A program made the position numbers and the translations under genes. From positions 1,488,001 to 1,552,000 of the forward strand of contig NZ_JADJJX010000001.1 of NCBI RefSeq assembly GCF_016706325.1: a stretch of 64,000 nucleotides of DNA. The letters are read 5' to 3'. Below are positions 37,150 to 46,691 of this stretch, one piece after another; the first letter of the stretch is position 1, and every line of letters starts with the position of its first letter. The stretch comes from Methanothrix sp. Lineage in GTDB: Archaea; Halobacteriota; Methanosarcinia; Methanotrichales; Methanotrichaceae. The notes under the pieces were generated by a model that was not told the DNA's origin, made no database searches, and was given only the letters and a program-made list of their open reading frames with translations.

Positions 37150-38193
37150 TCAATGCCCGCCCGTGGCAGGAGCATTATCCGCCAGGAGCTTCTCGCAGCG
37201 CTCCACTATCCTCCTCACTATGTCCATATCGTAGGGCTGGTGGACGGGCACCTGGATCTCCGCCTCCATCTGGGCAGAGCTGGGCGCTGCTCTCAGCCCC
37301 CCCTCCTGAACATCCAAACGGAGATCGCGGGCGATATCCTCGATCATGGGGGTGAGGGGCTTGATTGCTCCTGCTCTCTTCGCCCTTTTGCGGAGCTTTT
37401 TCAGGAGGCGGTCGACCTCTGCTGCCAGGGGCTCCACATCGCCTGCCCCTGCCGCCTGGGCGATCAGCTCGGCGCTCTCTTTGAGCTGGGAGAGGGTGCG
37501 AACTTTGGCCTCTATCACATCTCCGGAGTAGTTCTCCCTCACCCTCTCCAGGTAGCCGGGGGCAATGACCAGAAGGTCGATCTCCTGCAGCCGGGAGAGG
37601 TCCTCCTCCCCGGGATTGTAGGGGTTGAGCACTAGATGATCCAGACCCAATCGCACAGCCAGGCTCCTGTACATCGGGCTGACCCCCACCAGCTTTCTGT
37701 TCTGCAGAAGGGCTTTTCTCACCGTCTGGGGATTGGAGGAGGCGATGCCGAAGTAGTCGGCAAACCCAGGTGTGGTGGTCAGAAGCTTGGTCCGGCTGTG
37801 CTTGACGGCATTGATCAGGCCCCTCTTCTCCAGTTCCCTCACATGCTCATAGCTCTTGTTTCCCCTGACCTGGACCAGCTCGCTCTGTTTGATGGGCTGC
37901 TTGTAGGCGATGATGGCCAGGGTTCTGATCAGGGGGGCCTCTATCTCCCGGGGGGCGAAGGAGAGAACCCGTCTGGCCAGAAGGGGTCGAACCTGCATGG
38001 AATAGCCCTCTCCTATGCTCCTGATCTCTATTCCCGCGTTTCGGCTGGCATACTCCTGCGCCAGGTCGCCGGCCGCTTGTTCGACCATCTGCAGTGACAG
38101 GCCGGAGATCTCAGCCAGCTCTCTAGAAGTGAGCATTCTGCCGGCGGCGAAGAGGGCGGCTTCGATAACTGCTTTGGCGCTGGAGTCCATCAT
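37150..38193 (-). CDS. scpB: Segregation and condensation protein ScpB
   Basis: 347 residues, longer than bacterial ScpB (about 190). The first 180 hold the two winged-helix domains (KAVIEAALFAAGRMLTSREL, EAPLIRTLAIIAYKQPIKQS, QVRGNKSYEHVRELEKRGLI). The rest is an extension with a basic helical part (LLKKLRKRAKRAGA). With ScpA and SMC it forms the condensin-like complex that organises the chromosome. smc and scpA lie 4 kb away on the same strand (42217-46479), separated by two plus-strand secreted-protein genes. Confidence 0.88.
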   Translation of the reverse strand: MMDSSAKAVIEAALFAAGRMLTSRELAEISGLSLQMVEQAAGDLAQEYASRNAGIEIRSIGEGYSMQVRPLLARRVLSFAPREIEAPLIRTLAIIAYKQPIKQSELVQVRGNKSYEHVRELEKRGLINAVKHSRTKLLTTTPGFADYFGIASSNPQTVRKALLQNRKLVGVSPMYRSLAVRLGLDHLVLNPYNPGEEDLSRLQEIDLLVIAPGYLERVRENYSGDVIEAKVRTLSQLKESAELIAQAAGAGDVEPLAAEVDRLLKKLRKRAKRAGAIKPLTPMIEDIARDLRLDVQEGGLRAAPSSAQMEAEIQVPVHQPYDMDIVRRIVERCEKLLADNAPATGGH

Positions 38194-38345
38194 CAGATCT
38201 ACCTGAGGGATGATCTCTTCCCGAGGGATTTAAGTTTTAGCCAGAGCATACAGCCAAAGGTCTGCTTCTGGGAACTTAAAGCGAATTGTTTTTATGTGAT
38301 CAGAGACTATTATCATAATCAGGAGAGTTGGCGGAGTGATGTGAG

Positions 38346-39986
38346 ATGAATAAGATAAATCCGGCCTGGTTCTGCCGGTTTGCGCTTTCAATCCTGATCT
38401 TTTTTTCAGTATCATGCGCCTTTGCCGAGGATTATCCCGATTTTGTGGGATATGTGAACGATTATGCCCATCTGCTCTCAGCGCCACAGGCATCGAGCCT
38501 GAACCAGGAGCTGAGGGACTTTGACAATCGAAGCACCATCGAGCTGGCAGTGGTGACAGTAAACTCCATAGGGAGAGAGGACCCTCAGGGCTATGCCACC
38601 TATCTGGCCAACCTCTGGGGGATTGGTAAGAGGGGCAAGGATAACGGTATCATCTTTCTTGTGGCCATGCAGTCCCATGATATCTGGATTGAGACCGGCC
38701 AGGGGCTCTCCGGAGATATATCCAGCCGCCAGGTGCAGCAGATAGTGGATGAGATCATCATACCGGAATTCCGTGCTGGAAGGCCCGATCAGGGGATAAT
38801 CAAGGGAACAAGAGCGATAATCGATCATTTTGATGGGCAGTCTCCGGTTCAAGGGGCAGGAGCCCCCGCGCCGGCTGCGCCGTCAAGATCATCTGCACCA
38901 TCATCTCAAAGCCAGAGGGGGAAGGATGGTATTTTGATCTGGGTTGGAGCCGCCTTTGCAGCACTCATTGCTCTCTCCAGGGCATTCTTCGACATAATAA
39001 ATCCCCGGAGTGCCCAGGCGGGGAAGAATAAAACGAAGCTCGAGGGGATCAGAAGAGATCTGGATATGATGGTGGAGGATTCTACTGCTGCCATTGAGGC
39101 ACTGAAAGAGCTCAGGGCCAATTATGTTCCGTCGGTCTGGAAACCAGCAGAGGATGCCTTCAGCATTGTAGATCTGAACAGGCTGGAGCTGGAATATATC
39201 AGAGCAGTGAAGGCCTCCAAGAGGGGCTGGATCAATGCCCCTGCTGCCCAGCAACTGATAGATGGCCTGGAAAGCAGCTCCAGGATCGCCAGCAAGAACA
39301 TCTCCCTTCCCATGGAGAGGCTGGCTGATGTGAAGAAGTCTCAGAACGAATATCAGTCGCGCTTGGCAGGGCTTGGCCTGGCATTCAAGCAGGCAGAAAA
39401 CGAGGTTGCAGGCGCGCAGATATCCATGACCACGATGATGGAGCTGGAGAAGGCAAAACAGCTTTTCCGCGAGGCAAAGGACATGGCCGGCGAGAGCCCG
39501 GATGCAGTCGACTGGATAGCTCTCCAGGAGAGGATTCAGAAGGCAGAGGAGGCAGTCGGCCAGGTCAGTCAAATGGCAGCCAGAGATAAATCAATAGCTG
39601 CAAAGATCCAGGGCCAGGACCCGGAGGAGATGCTGGCGAGGATGAAAGAGTCTTTGGAGGCTGCGGAAGAGAGGTTTGGAACCTCCTATTCTGCCCAGCC
39701 TGACCTGGAGGCGAGCAGGGCAGAGTATGAGAGGGCACAGCAGTACCGCTCGGGAAAGATCAATAACATCGATTTGTATATCATCTTGGAGTCTGTCAAC
39801 AGGCATATCGAGCACGGACGTCAGAGCCATCAGAGGGAGATGGAAATTGGCCGCCAAAGGATAGAGGAGATGAAAGCAAGAGTGCGGGCTACATCTGTGC
39901 GCCACGGCGGTTTTGGCAGCTCGGGATCAGGTAGCTTTGGCGGCGGCAGCATGGGAGGAGGCAGCAGCGGGGGAGGCAAGTGGTAA
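38346..39986 (+). CDS. TPM-domain envelope protein with coiled coil and Gly-rich tail
   Basis: A signal peptide (FCRFALSILIFFSVSCAFAE) is followed by a TPM domain (YPDFVGYVNDYAHLLS, RSTIELAVVTVNSIG, GIIFLVAMQSHDIWIETG), as in YgcG/Psb32-type proteins. A proline/serine linker and one membrane segment (ILIWVGAAFAALIALSRAFF) follow. The remaining 320 residues are helical and cytoplasmic, ending in a glycine/serine tail (GGFGSSGSGSFGGGSMGGG) typical of the family. Function is unknown; TPM proteins have been linked to envelope stress and photosystem repair in other organisms. Confidence 0.78.
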   Translation: MNKINPAWFCRFALSILIFFSVSCAFAEDYPDFVGYVNDYAHLLSAPQASSLNQELRDFDNRSTIELAVVTVNSIGREDPQGYATYLANLWGIGKRGKDNGIIFLVAMQSHDIWIETGQGLSGDISSRQVQQIVDEIIIPEFRAGRPDQGIIKGTRAIIDHFDGQSPVQGAGAPAPAAPSRSSAPSSQSQRGKDGILIWVGAAFAALIALSRAFFDIINPRSAQAGKNKTKLEGIRRDLDMMVEDSTAAIEALKELRANYVPSVWKPAEDAFSIVDLNRLELEYIRAVKASKRGWINAPAAQQLIDGLESSSRIASKNISLPMERLADVKKSQNEYQSRLAGLGLAFKQAENEVAGAQISMTTMMELEKAKQLFREAKDMAGESPDAVDWIALQERIQKAEEAVGQVSQMAARDKSIAAKIQGQDPEEMLARMKESLEAAEERFGTSYSAQPDLEASRAEYERAQQYRSGKINNIDLYIILESVNRHIEHGRQSHQREMEIGRQRIEEMKARVRATSVRHGGFGSSGSGSFGGGSMGGGSSGGGKW

Positions 39987-40133
39987 AACCTCCATCTTTA
40001 TTATGGACAGTATTGGGAGATATCATCCATCGCAGATTGCATAGAGACGTTCACAGATAGATCTGCCCCGCAGCTAGAATTGATCATGAACTACATATAG
40101 CAGGCCAAATATAGTCTGCCGGGAGGGATTTTA

Positions 40134-42116
40134 ATTAAAATTACTCTGTTAATTCCGCTGTTAGTCCTTTTTTTGGGTGGACTGATCTGCGATGGAGCTG
40201 ATCAATCTCAATCTCAAGATAACTCCTCGGATCTGCTGCCCAAAGGGAATGATGCCGAGATTCTCTTCAGCATCTCAGAAGAGAATAGACTGAAGCTGCA
40301 GGAGGGCTATGAGCTGGCGGTCAAGTCGGCTGATATTGATGGGAATAAGCTTTATTCTGAGCTTTATAAGAATGGACGGATGATAGATTCCAGGATAATC
40401 ATACCCTCTAATGATATCTCTGATACATTTGTCCATCCCCGGCCAGAGACTGGGGATGGGCACAAGATAGCAGTACACCTCAAGAACGTTTTCCGCGGGG
40501 TCGTATACGACATTGTCACAATCGATGGGGTCTATCAGACTTCAAAGATCCATCCTCATCGCATTCAGTTGAATGAATCTGACCTGAAGACTATCGCTTC
40601 TGGAATGCCCTTAGAGCTGGAAGAGGGCTATGACCTCGTACTCCATTCAGTGGATATCGATGGAAATAAGGCTCGTCTCGATCTCAGAAAGGGGGAGGAA
40701 GTCATTGATTCCCAGTTAATCCTTCCTGCCAACCAGATATATGATACGTTCCTCTATTCACGCCCGGGAACATCGCAGGAGATAAGAGTTCACTTTAAGA
40801 ATATTCTCCGAGTTCCAGATCTTACCCTCATCACAATCGACAGGATCTGGCAGAATTCTGAAAAGGATCCCGATCTGGAGCTGATCGATGACTCTCAGCC
40901 TTTGATTGTGACTTCTGGGTATAATCTAACGCTGGAAGAAGGCTATGAGCTGGCAGTCCGATCTGTTGACATAGATGGGAATAGAGTACACCTGGAGCTC
41001 TCAAAGGACGGAGATGTAATCGACTCTCAGATAATCATACCCTCTAATGAGGTTGATGATATCTTTGAATATATCAAACTGGGAACATCGCACTCGATAA
41101 AGCTTCATTTCAAGAATGCTTTTCGGGGCGCGAATGAGAATCTGGTCACAATTGACCGGATCTGGCAGAATTCAGAAGAAGATCCTTATCAGGTGCTGAT
41201 AAATCGCTCTGAATCCCTGACAATGACTGTCGGAGTGCCTCTGATGCTGGATGAAGGATATGAGTTGACTGTCCATTCGATAGATATCGATGGGGATAAA
41301 GCATACCTGGAGCTTTCCAAGGATGGAGAAGTGGTCGGCTCTCAGGCTATCATACTCGCTAACAGAGTTGATGATACCTTCATTTACTCTAAGCCGGGAA
41401 CATCACAGGAGATAAGGGTTCACTTCAAGAATACCTTTCGGGGGGTGAATAAGAATCTGGTCACTATCGATCATATCTGGCAGAACTCAGAAAAAAATTC
41501 CGATCTTGTCCTGATAAATGACTCCCGATCATTGACGATAACCACCGAGATGCCTCTTTCGCTGGATGAGGGATATGAGCTGACTGCTCAGTCCATAGAC
41601 ATATATGGGAATAAAACATATCTGGAGCTTTCCAAAGATGGAGAAGTGGTCAGCTCTCAAGTTGTCATACCTGCCAATGAGGTTGATGATACCTTCATTT
41701 ACTCTAAGCCGGGAACATCACAGGAGATAAGGGTTCACTTCAAGAATGCCTTTCGGGGGGCGAATAAGAATCTGGCCACTATCGATCATATCTGGCAGAA
41801 CTCAGAAAAAAATCCCAATCTTATCCTGATAAATGACTCCCGATCATTGACGATAACCACTGAGATGCCTCTTTCGCTGGATGAGGGATATGAGCTGACT
41901 GCTCAGTCCGTAGACATAGATGGGAATAAAACATACCTGGAGCTTTCCAAAGATGGAGAGGTGATCGCCTCTAAGGTGATAATATCAGCCAATGAAGTTG
42001 CAGATACATTCGTCTACATCGAGCCGGGAACCCAGAAAGAATTGATCGTCCACTTCAAAAATGCTTTCCGGGGCGCGGAGGGGGGCTTTGCAACCATCGA
42101 CCGCATATCTCAATAA
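40134..42116 (+). CDS. Secreted protein of six S-layer-type repeats (non-canonical start likely)
   Basis: Six tandem repeats of about 105 residues, each with LDEGYELTAQSIDIDGNKTY, LELSKDGEVV, TFIYSKPGTSQEIRVHFKN and FRGANKNLVTIDHIWQNSEK. They resemble the duplicated S-layer domain of Methanosarcinales (the EGYEL...VDIDGNK...LSKDG signature). Repeats 4-6 are nearly identical at DNA level. The first canonical start, TTG at 40173, falls inside a signal-peptide core; in frame upstream are ILIKITLLIPLLVLF and a GGGAGGG at 40121-40127. The best-spaced start would be an ATT at 40134. The product is probably an S-layer-related extracellular protein. A T-run at 42163-42170 follows. Confidence 0.78.
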   Translation: MKITLLIPLLVLFLGGLICDGADQSQSQDNSSDLLPKGNDAEILFSISEENRLKLQEGYELAVKSADIDGNKLYSELYKNGRMIDSRIIIPSNDISDTFVHPRPETGDGHKIAVHLKNVFRGVVYDIVTIDGVYQTSKIHPHRIQLNESDLKTIASGMPLELEEGYDLVLHSVDIDGNKARLDLRKGEEVIDSQLILPANQIYDTFLYSRPGTSQEIRVHFKNILRVPDLTLITIDRIWQNSEKDPDLELIDDSQPLIVTSGYNLTLEEGYELAVRSVDIDGNRVHLELSKDGDVIDSQIIIPSNEVDDIFEYIKLGTSHSIKLHFKNAFRGANENLVTIDRIWQNSEEDPYQVLINRSESLTMTVGVPLMLDEGYELTVHSIDIDGDKAYLELSKDGEVVGSQAIILANRVDDTFIYSKPGTSQEIRVHFKNTFRGVNKNLVTIDHIWQNSEKNSDLVLINDSRSLTITTEMPLSLDEGYELTAQSIDIYGNKTYLELSKDGEVVSSQVVIPANEVDDTFIYSKPGTSQEIRVHFKNAFRGANKNLATIDHIWQNSEKNPNLILINDSRSLTITTEMPLSLDEGYELTAQSVDIDGNKTYLELSKDGEVIASKVIISANEVADTFVYIEPGTQKELIVHFKNAFRGAEGGFATIDRISQ

Positions 42117-42162
42117 GAATGAATTGATGTAGGGATAGGCTTCCGCCTTACTTCCACAGTCA

Positions 42163-42170
42163 TTTTTTTT
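42163..42170 (+). terminator. T-run terminator after S-layer-type gene
   Basis: Eight T on the plus strand, 47 bases after the stop at 42116, before the convergent scpA gene. Typical of archaeal termination; no hairpin is needed. Confidence 0.5.
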
Positions 42171-42216
42171 GGCGTTCTCCTCTTTCCCAGATGATCTGGT
42201 GGGTATAAAGCAGCAG

Positions 42217-42936
42217 CTATGGACGCCTTCTCACAAACAGCTCCCCGAAGATCTCCTCCTGCTCCAGCCAGACCTGCTTTCTCTGCGCCATGAAGAGCAG
42301 CGAGACATAGTTGGTCACCCCATCCTCATTCAGTTCCTCTCTGCGGTTGATATCCTGGAAGGTGACGGTCTTGCTCCCCATGAACATATCATCCAGTATG
42401 GGCCCCAAAGCCTTGATCCTCTCCTCGATGCCCTCATCGTGGGAGAGGTCCAACACCTTCTCATCAAGTGTAGGCCAGCGGTCTCTCATGGCCTTTCTCC
42501 GGCCCACCATCTCCGCCTTCTTCAGCTCCGAGATAAGCTCATCCAAGGTTACGGGCCTCTTGGAGCGTCTTCTCACCGGCGGATGGGGCAGAGTGCTCTC
42601 CCTCTCCTCCTCCCAGGCCTCCTCTTCCTCTCCCCCCATCTCCTCGATCTCATGGGCGGGCTCCTCATTCCGCTCCTCCTTCTGCCCCTCCATGGAGTCG
42701 GACTTCATCCTCAGGAGGATGCTGGCATAAAGCAGCGTCCTGGCCGGTATCCTCAGATCCCTCTTCTCCAGGGAATCGATGTACTGCAAAAACTTCTCTG
42801 TGGTCCGGGCAATATCGATATCCCAGGGATCGATATCCCCTCTTCGGGCCAGTTCCACCAAGACCTCTGCCGGCTCGCCGAACTCAAAGCCTCCGGGATT
42901 GGCTCCCAGGCCGGGGATGAATGAATCTTCAGACAA
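42217..42936 (-). CDS. scpA: Segregation and condensation protein ScpA
   Basis: 239 residues of the kleisin family. The N-terminal part (EPAEVLVELARRGDIDPWDIDI, then FLQYIDSLEKRDLRIPARTL) binds the SMC neck, and the C-terminal winged helix (TVTFQDINRREELNEDGVTN, YVSLLFMAQRKQVWLEQEEI) binds the SMC head. A glutamate-rich linker (about residues 90-125) separates them. It starts 18 bases after the smc stop, so smc-scpA form an operon. Confidence 0.9.
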   Translation of the reverse strand: MSEDSFIPGLGANPGGFEFGEPAEVLVELARRGDIDPWDIDIARTTEKFLQYIDSLEKRDLRIPARTLLYASILLRMKSDSMEGQKEERNEEPAHEIEEMGGEEEEAWEEERESTLPHPPVRRRSKRPVTLDELISELKKAEMVGRRKAMRDRWPTLDEKVLDLSHDEGIEERIKALGPILDDMFMGSKTVTFQDINRREELNEDGVTNYVSLLFMAQRKQVWLEQEEIFGELFVRRRP

Positions 42937-42954
42937 AGTCCTACCTCAACCGCC

Positions 42955-45900
42955 TCAACCATCTCTGCTGGTGCATATGCCGGTCACCGTGGTGATATTG
43001 TTCTCCTGCATTGTCACTCCCAGGGTGTACTTGGACTGGAGTATCATCGGCTTTCTCAGGGATACCACAATGAACTGGGCCTGGGCAGAGATCTTCTTGA
43101 TCAGCCTTGCCACCCTCTCCACATTGGCCCCGTCCAGGAACATATCGATCTCGTCCATGGCATAGAAGGGAGCAGGCCGGAACATCTGGATGGAGAAGAT
43201 GAAGGAGAGGGCAGTCAGGCTCTTCTCCCCCCCGGACATGGCCTCCAGGCGGTGGAAGGGCTTTCCCGCCGGCCGGGCCTTGATGCTCATCCCCCCGCTC
43301 AGAGGGTCCTCCGGGCTCTCCAGGATCAGCTCTCCCTCGCCCCGGGAGAGCTCCTGGAATATATCCTTGAAATTCTTATTGATTGCAGTGAAGCTGGACA
43401 GGAACGCCTCTTTCTTCATCTGGTCGTACCTGTCCAGCTTGTCGATGATCGCTTCCCTCTCCTCCCTCAGAGTGGTCCTCCTCAGGGCCAGGAAGTCGTA
43501 GCGGGTCTGGACATGATCGTACTCATCGATGGCCAGCATGTTCACCGGCTCCAGATCTCTCATGAACTGGGTCAGAGCTCGGATCTTCTCGGCGACTGTG
43601 CTGCTCTCCGGCGGCTCCTGGGCTGAGTCGACGCCGCTCTCTTCGATCTCTGTGCGCAGGCCATCCACCTTCAGCTGAATGGCATCACGGGCGGAGAGGC
43701 CAGCATCCAGGCGGGCCTGGATCCGATCCATCTCCCGTTCCATCTTATCGATCGCTCGCTGCATGGTGATGGTCTTCTCTAAAAGCTCGACTCTCACCCC
43801 TTTCAGGCCATGCAGCTCATGCTCGATCTCCGCCTCGCGGAATTTCATCTCCTCCAGTTCCTGGTTCAGGCTCTGGATGCGGGCGGATGCCGCCTCCTTC
43901 TGCTCTGCTGCCTCCGCCTTCTCCGCCTCCAGTTGCTCTCTTCTGGAGGTGATCTCCTCTCTCCTCTCGATTACTCCCTCTGACCGGATCCTGTCCTTGA
44001 GGATCTCGGCATCGATCTCTGCTATTCTGTCCTGAAGCCTTCTTATCTCTGATTTAGCCTCATCTGCCCTGCGATTCAGCTCGGGGATGGATGAGCCTGA
44101 AAGGCCAGACTCTATCCGGTCGATGCTCTCATTCGTGCTGGTTAAGATCTCCTCAGATGCTCGAACCTCCCCCTCCAGGGCATCCAGCCTTCCTTTGCAA
44201 CTGAAAAATTCTCTCTCCATCTGCACAAGCCGCTCGCGCTTCTCTGCAATGCCCTTCTCCAGACGGGGCCTTGCCTCCGCCATCTCATCCGCCTGGAAGG
44301 TCTTCTTGGAGATGGCCCGGTTCAGCTCCTCCACCTCCCGGGTTAAGTGGGAGATCTGCCCCTCGATCCTGTCCAGCCTCTCGATAAGCTTCCCCCGCTC
44401 AGCATCAGCGCCGGAGATCCTCTCTGAGAGCTCCAGCAGCTTCTTTCCCTCCTCTGCTGCGAACTTCATCCTGGCCCTGTAGTGTCCTCCAGTCATAGCT
44501 CCTGACCTTTCCACCAGGTCCCCGTCCAGGGTCACCATCCTGTAGCGGCCCATGAGGGCTCGGGCGTGGTCGAGTCTCTCCACCACTAAAGTATCACGAA
44601 ATACATACCAGAAGGCTCCCTGAAACTTGGGATCGAACTCCACCAGGTTGAAGGCATAGTCGATTATCCCCTCATAATTGGGCTTGAGGGAGGGGCTTCC
44701 CCGATCCAGCTTGTTCAGGGGGAGGAAGGTGGCCCTGCCGACCTGAGACCTCTTCAGATACTCAATGGCCCGGGCGGCATCCTCATCTGTGGCGGCGACG
44801 ATGCTCTGCATCCGCCCTCCTGCCGCCACCTCCAATGCGGCAGAATAGCGGGATTGTACATTTCCCAGCTCCGCCACTGTGCCATACAGGCCCGGAAGCA
44901 TATCTCTCTTGATAGCAGAGCGTATGGCGTCCACTGCGCGGGAAAATCCGCCCCTGTCCTCTGCCGCCTTGATCCGGCCATCAATGCGGGCGAACTCCCC
45001 CTGCAATTTATGCATCTCCCTCTCGGCCTCAGAGATCTCCCGCCGCAGCCTGAGCCTCCCGCTCTCAAGGTCGTCTCTATCCCTCTCCAGCTCCATCGCC
45101 CGGTTGTTGAGCTCGGCCATATCCTCCTTCAACTTCTCGGCCTCGTGCTCGCTGCTGGCCAGGGCATCCATCGCCTCCTTGATGGCATAGGAGAGCTCCT
45201 CTCTCTCCAGGCCTCCCCTCCTCACAGCATCAAGCAGTCGGTCCCTCTCCCGCAAGAGATCTCCCAGCTTTGCCTTGGCCTCTTCCCGGGTTCGTCTGGC
45301 CCCTTCAAGCTCCTCTCTGAGAGCGGAGAATTGAGCCCCCTCTCGGGTCAGGCTCAAAGTCGCCTCCCGGAGGAGAGCTTCTTGATCCTCAAGCTCTCCC
45401 TCCAGGCTGGCCTTGCGAATGCCAAGGTCCCGAATCCTCTCTTCCAGGAGCTCCTCCTCATCGGTGAGGTTGCCCAGCTGGATGAAGCTCGCACTCTGCT
45501 GGCGATCCATCTCGGTCAGAGACCTCTCCGCCATCTTGACCTTATCGGCCTCGCGAGCGATCTCCCCTTTAAGCTCCTCGATCCTACGCTTGACCTCGAT
45601 CTGCTCGTCCTCCCCCTTATGGGTGATCTCCTGGCCGAGGCTCTGCAGCTTCTCCTCCTGGACGGCAAGGCAGGAGCGCTCCTCATCTGCCTGCAGCCTT
45701 ATCTCATCGTTTCTGCCCTGGAGGGTGAGTATCTCCTGGTTGAGGCATTCCAGCTCTCTTGAGGCCTCTTTGAGCCTGGCCAGAAGAAGGAATGCCTCTT
45801 GCCTCTTCAGCTCATCCTTGTGCGCCTGGTAGGAATGGGCCTTGTCCCTCTCCACTCGCAGCCGATCCAGCTGGCCTCCCACCTCCTCCAGGATGACATC

Positions 45901-46479
45901 AACCCTCTCTATGCGCTCTCGCACCACATCAAGCTCTTCTAGTGCTTTTTTCTTCTTCTCATCGAACTCGGCGACGCCAGCGATCTCGTCGATGATCTTG
46001 CGCCGCTCAACAGCTGTCATCTCGATGATGCGGGTCACATCTCCCTGCATGACTATATTGTAGCTTTCCGGGGTTATTCCCGCTTTGGCGAGCAGATCCT
46101 GCAGCTCTGCCTGGCCACAGGTCTTGCCATTAAAAGAATAGGAGGAGGCATATTTATCCCTCTTCGTCTTGATCTTCCTTGAGACCTCGATTATGTCCTG
46201 GTCCAGGGGAAAGTGACGGCTGGTATTGTCCAGCCGGACGATCACCTGGGCAAAATCAGGATTCTTGCCGTTATCCCCCCGGTAGATGAGGTCGGGCAGC
46301 CTTTCCGCCCTCATCGCCCGCGAGCTGGAGAGACAGAGGGCAAAGAGAAGGGCATCGACTATATTGGATTTTCCGCTTCCGTTTGGGCCGGTAACCGTCA
46401 TAAAATCATTCTTCAGAGGAACTCTGATGCTCTTGCCGAATGATTTGAAGTTCTTGAGTTCAACCTCTTTGATGTACAA
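42955..46479 (-). CDS. smc: Chromosome segregation protein SMC
   Basis: 1174 residues, normal length. Walker A GPNGSGKSN at residues 31-39, a long coiled coil, a hinge (about residues 520-650, with YEGIIDYAFNLVEFD and MTGGHYRARMKFA), a second coiled coil, then signature MSGGEKSLTALSF and Walker B FYAMDEIDMFLD near the C-terminus. It forms the dimeric ATPase that extrudes or holds DNA loops with ScpA and ScpB. It is first in the operon with scpA. The promoter lies in the AT-rich 46480-46691 interval shared with mmp10. Confidence 0.95.
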   Translation of the reverse strand: MYIKEVELKNFKSFGKSIRVPLKNDFMTVTGPNGSGKSNIVDALLFALCLSSSRAMRAERLPDLIYRGDNGKNPDFAQVIVRLDNTSRHFPLDQDIIEVSRKIKTKRDKYASSYSFNGKTCGQAELQDLLAKAGITPESYNIVMQGDVTRIIEMTAVERRKIIDEIAGVAEFDEKKKKALEELDVVRERIERVDVILEEVGGQLDRLRVERDKAHSYQAHKDELKRQEAFLLLARLKEASRELECLNQEILTLQGRNDEIRLQADEERSCLAVQEEKLQSLGQEITHKGEDEQIEVKRRIEELKGEIAREADKVKMAERSLTEMDRQQSASFIQLGNLTDEEELLEERIRDLGIRKASLEGELEDQEALLREATLSLTREGAQFSALREELEGARRTREEAKAKLGDLLRERDRLLDAVRRGGLEREELSYAIKEAMDALASSEHEAEKLKEDMAELNNRAMELERDRDDLESGRLRLRREISEAEREMHKLQGEFARIDGRIKAAEDRGGFSRAVDAIRSAIKRDMLPGLYGTVAELGNVQSRYSAALEVAAGGRMQSIVAATDEDAARAIEYLKRSQVGRATFLPLNKLDRGSPSLKPNYEGIIDYAFNLVEFDPKFQGAFWYVFRDTLVVERLDHARALMGRYRMVTLDGDLVERSGAMTGGHYRARMKFAAEEGKKLLELSERISGADAERGKLIERLDRIEGQISHLTREVEELNRAISKKTFQADEMAEARPRLEKGIAEKRERLVQMEREFFSCKGRLDALEGEVRASEEILTSTNESIDRIESGLSGSSIPELNRRADEAKSEIRRLQDRIAEIDAEILKDRIRSEGVIERREEITSRREQLEAEKAEAAEQKEAASARIQSLNQELEEMKFREAEIEHELHGLKGVRVELLEKTITMQRAIDKMEREMDRIQARLDAGLSARDAIQLKVDGLRTEIEESGVDSAQEPPESSTVAEKIRALTQFMRDLEPVNMLAIDEYDHVQTRYDFLALRRTTLREEREAIIDKLDRYDQMKKEAFLSSFTAINKNFKDIFQELSRGEGELILESPEDPLSGGMSIKARPAGKPFHRLEAMSGGEKSLTALSFIFSIQMFRPAPFYAMDEIDMFLDGANVERVARLIKKISAQAQFIVVSLRKPMILQSKYTLGVTMQENNITTVTGICTSRDG

Positions 46480-46691
46480 AGGCTACCTCCGCCAAATCCT
46501 GCAGTGCTGGCCCCTTCGAGGATTCCGCTTACTATCGCTCCTTAACTTAATTATGTATTCGAGGATGTATATATCACTTTCCCATATGTAAACCTTTCCT
46601 CTAGCACGATAATTAAATTCACAAAATCAAGATATTTATTTGTTATTATGATTGCTTCTACTGCCACCCCAAGGCTTATTTACCATTTGGC
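46480..46691. promoter_or_regulatory. Divergent promoter region, smc / mmp10
   Basis: An AT-rich stretch with ATGTATATATCAC near 46571 and GATATTTATTTGTTATTATG near 46632-46651, suitable as TATA boxes for smc (minus) and mmp10 (plus). No strong ribosome site precedes the mmp10 ATG at 46692. Confidence 0.4.
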
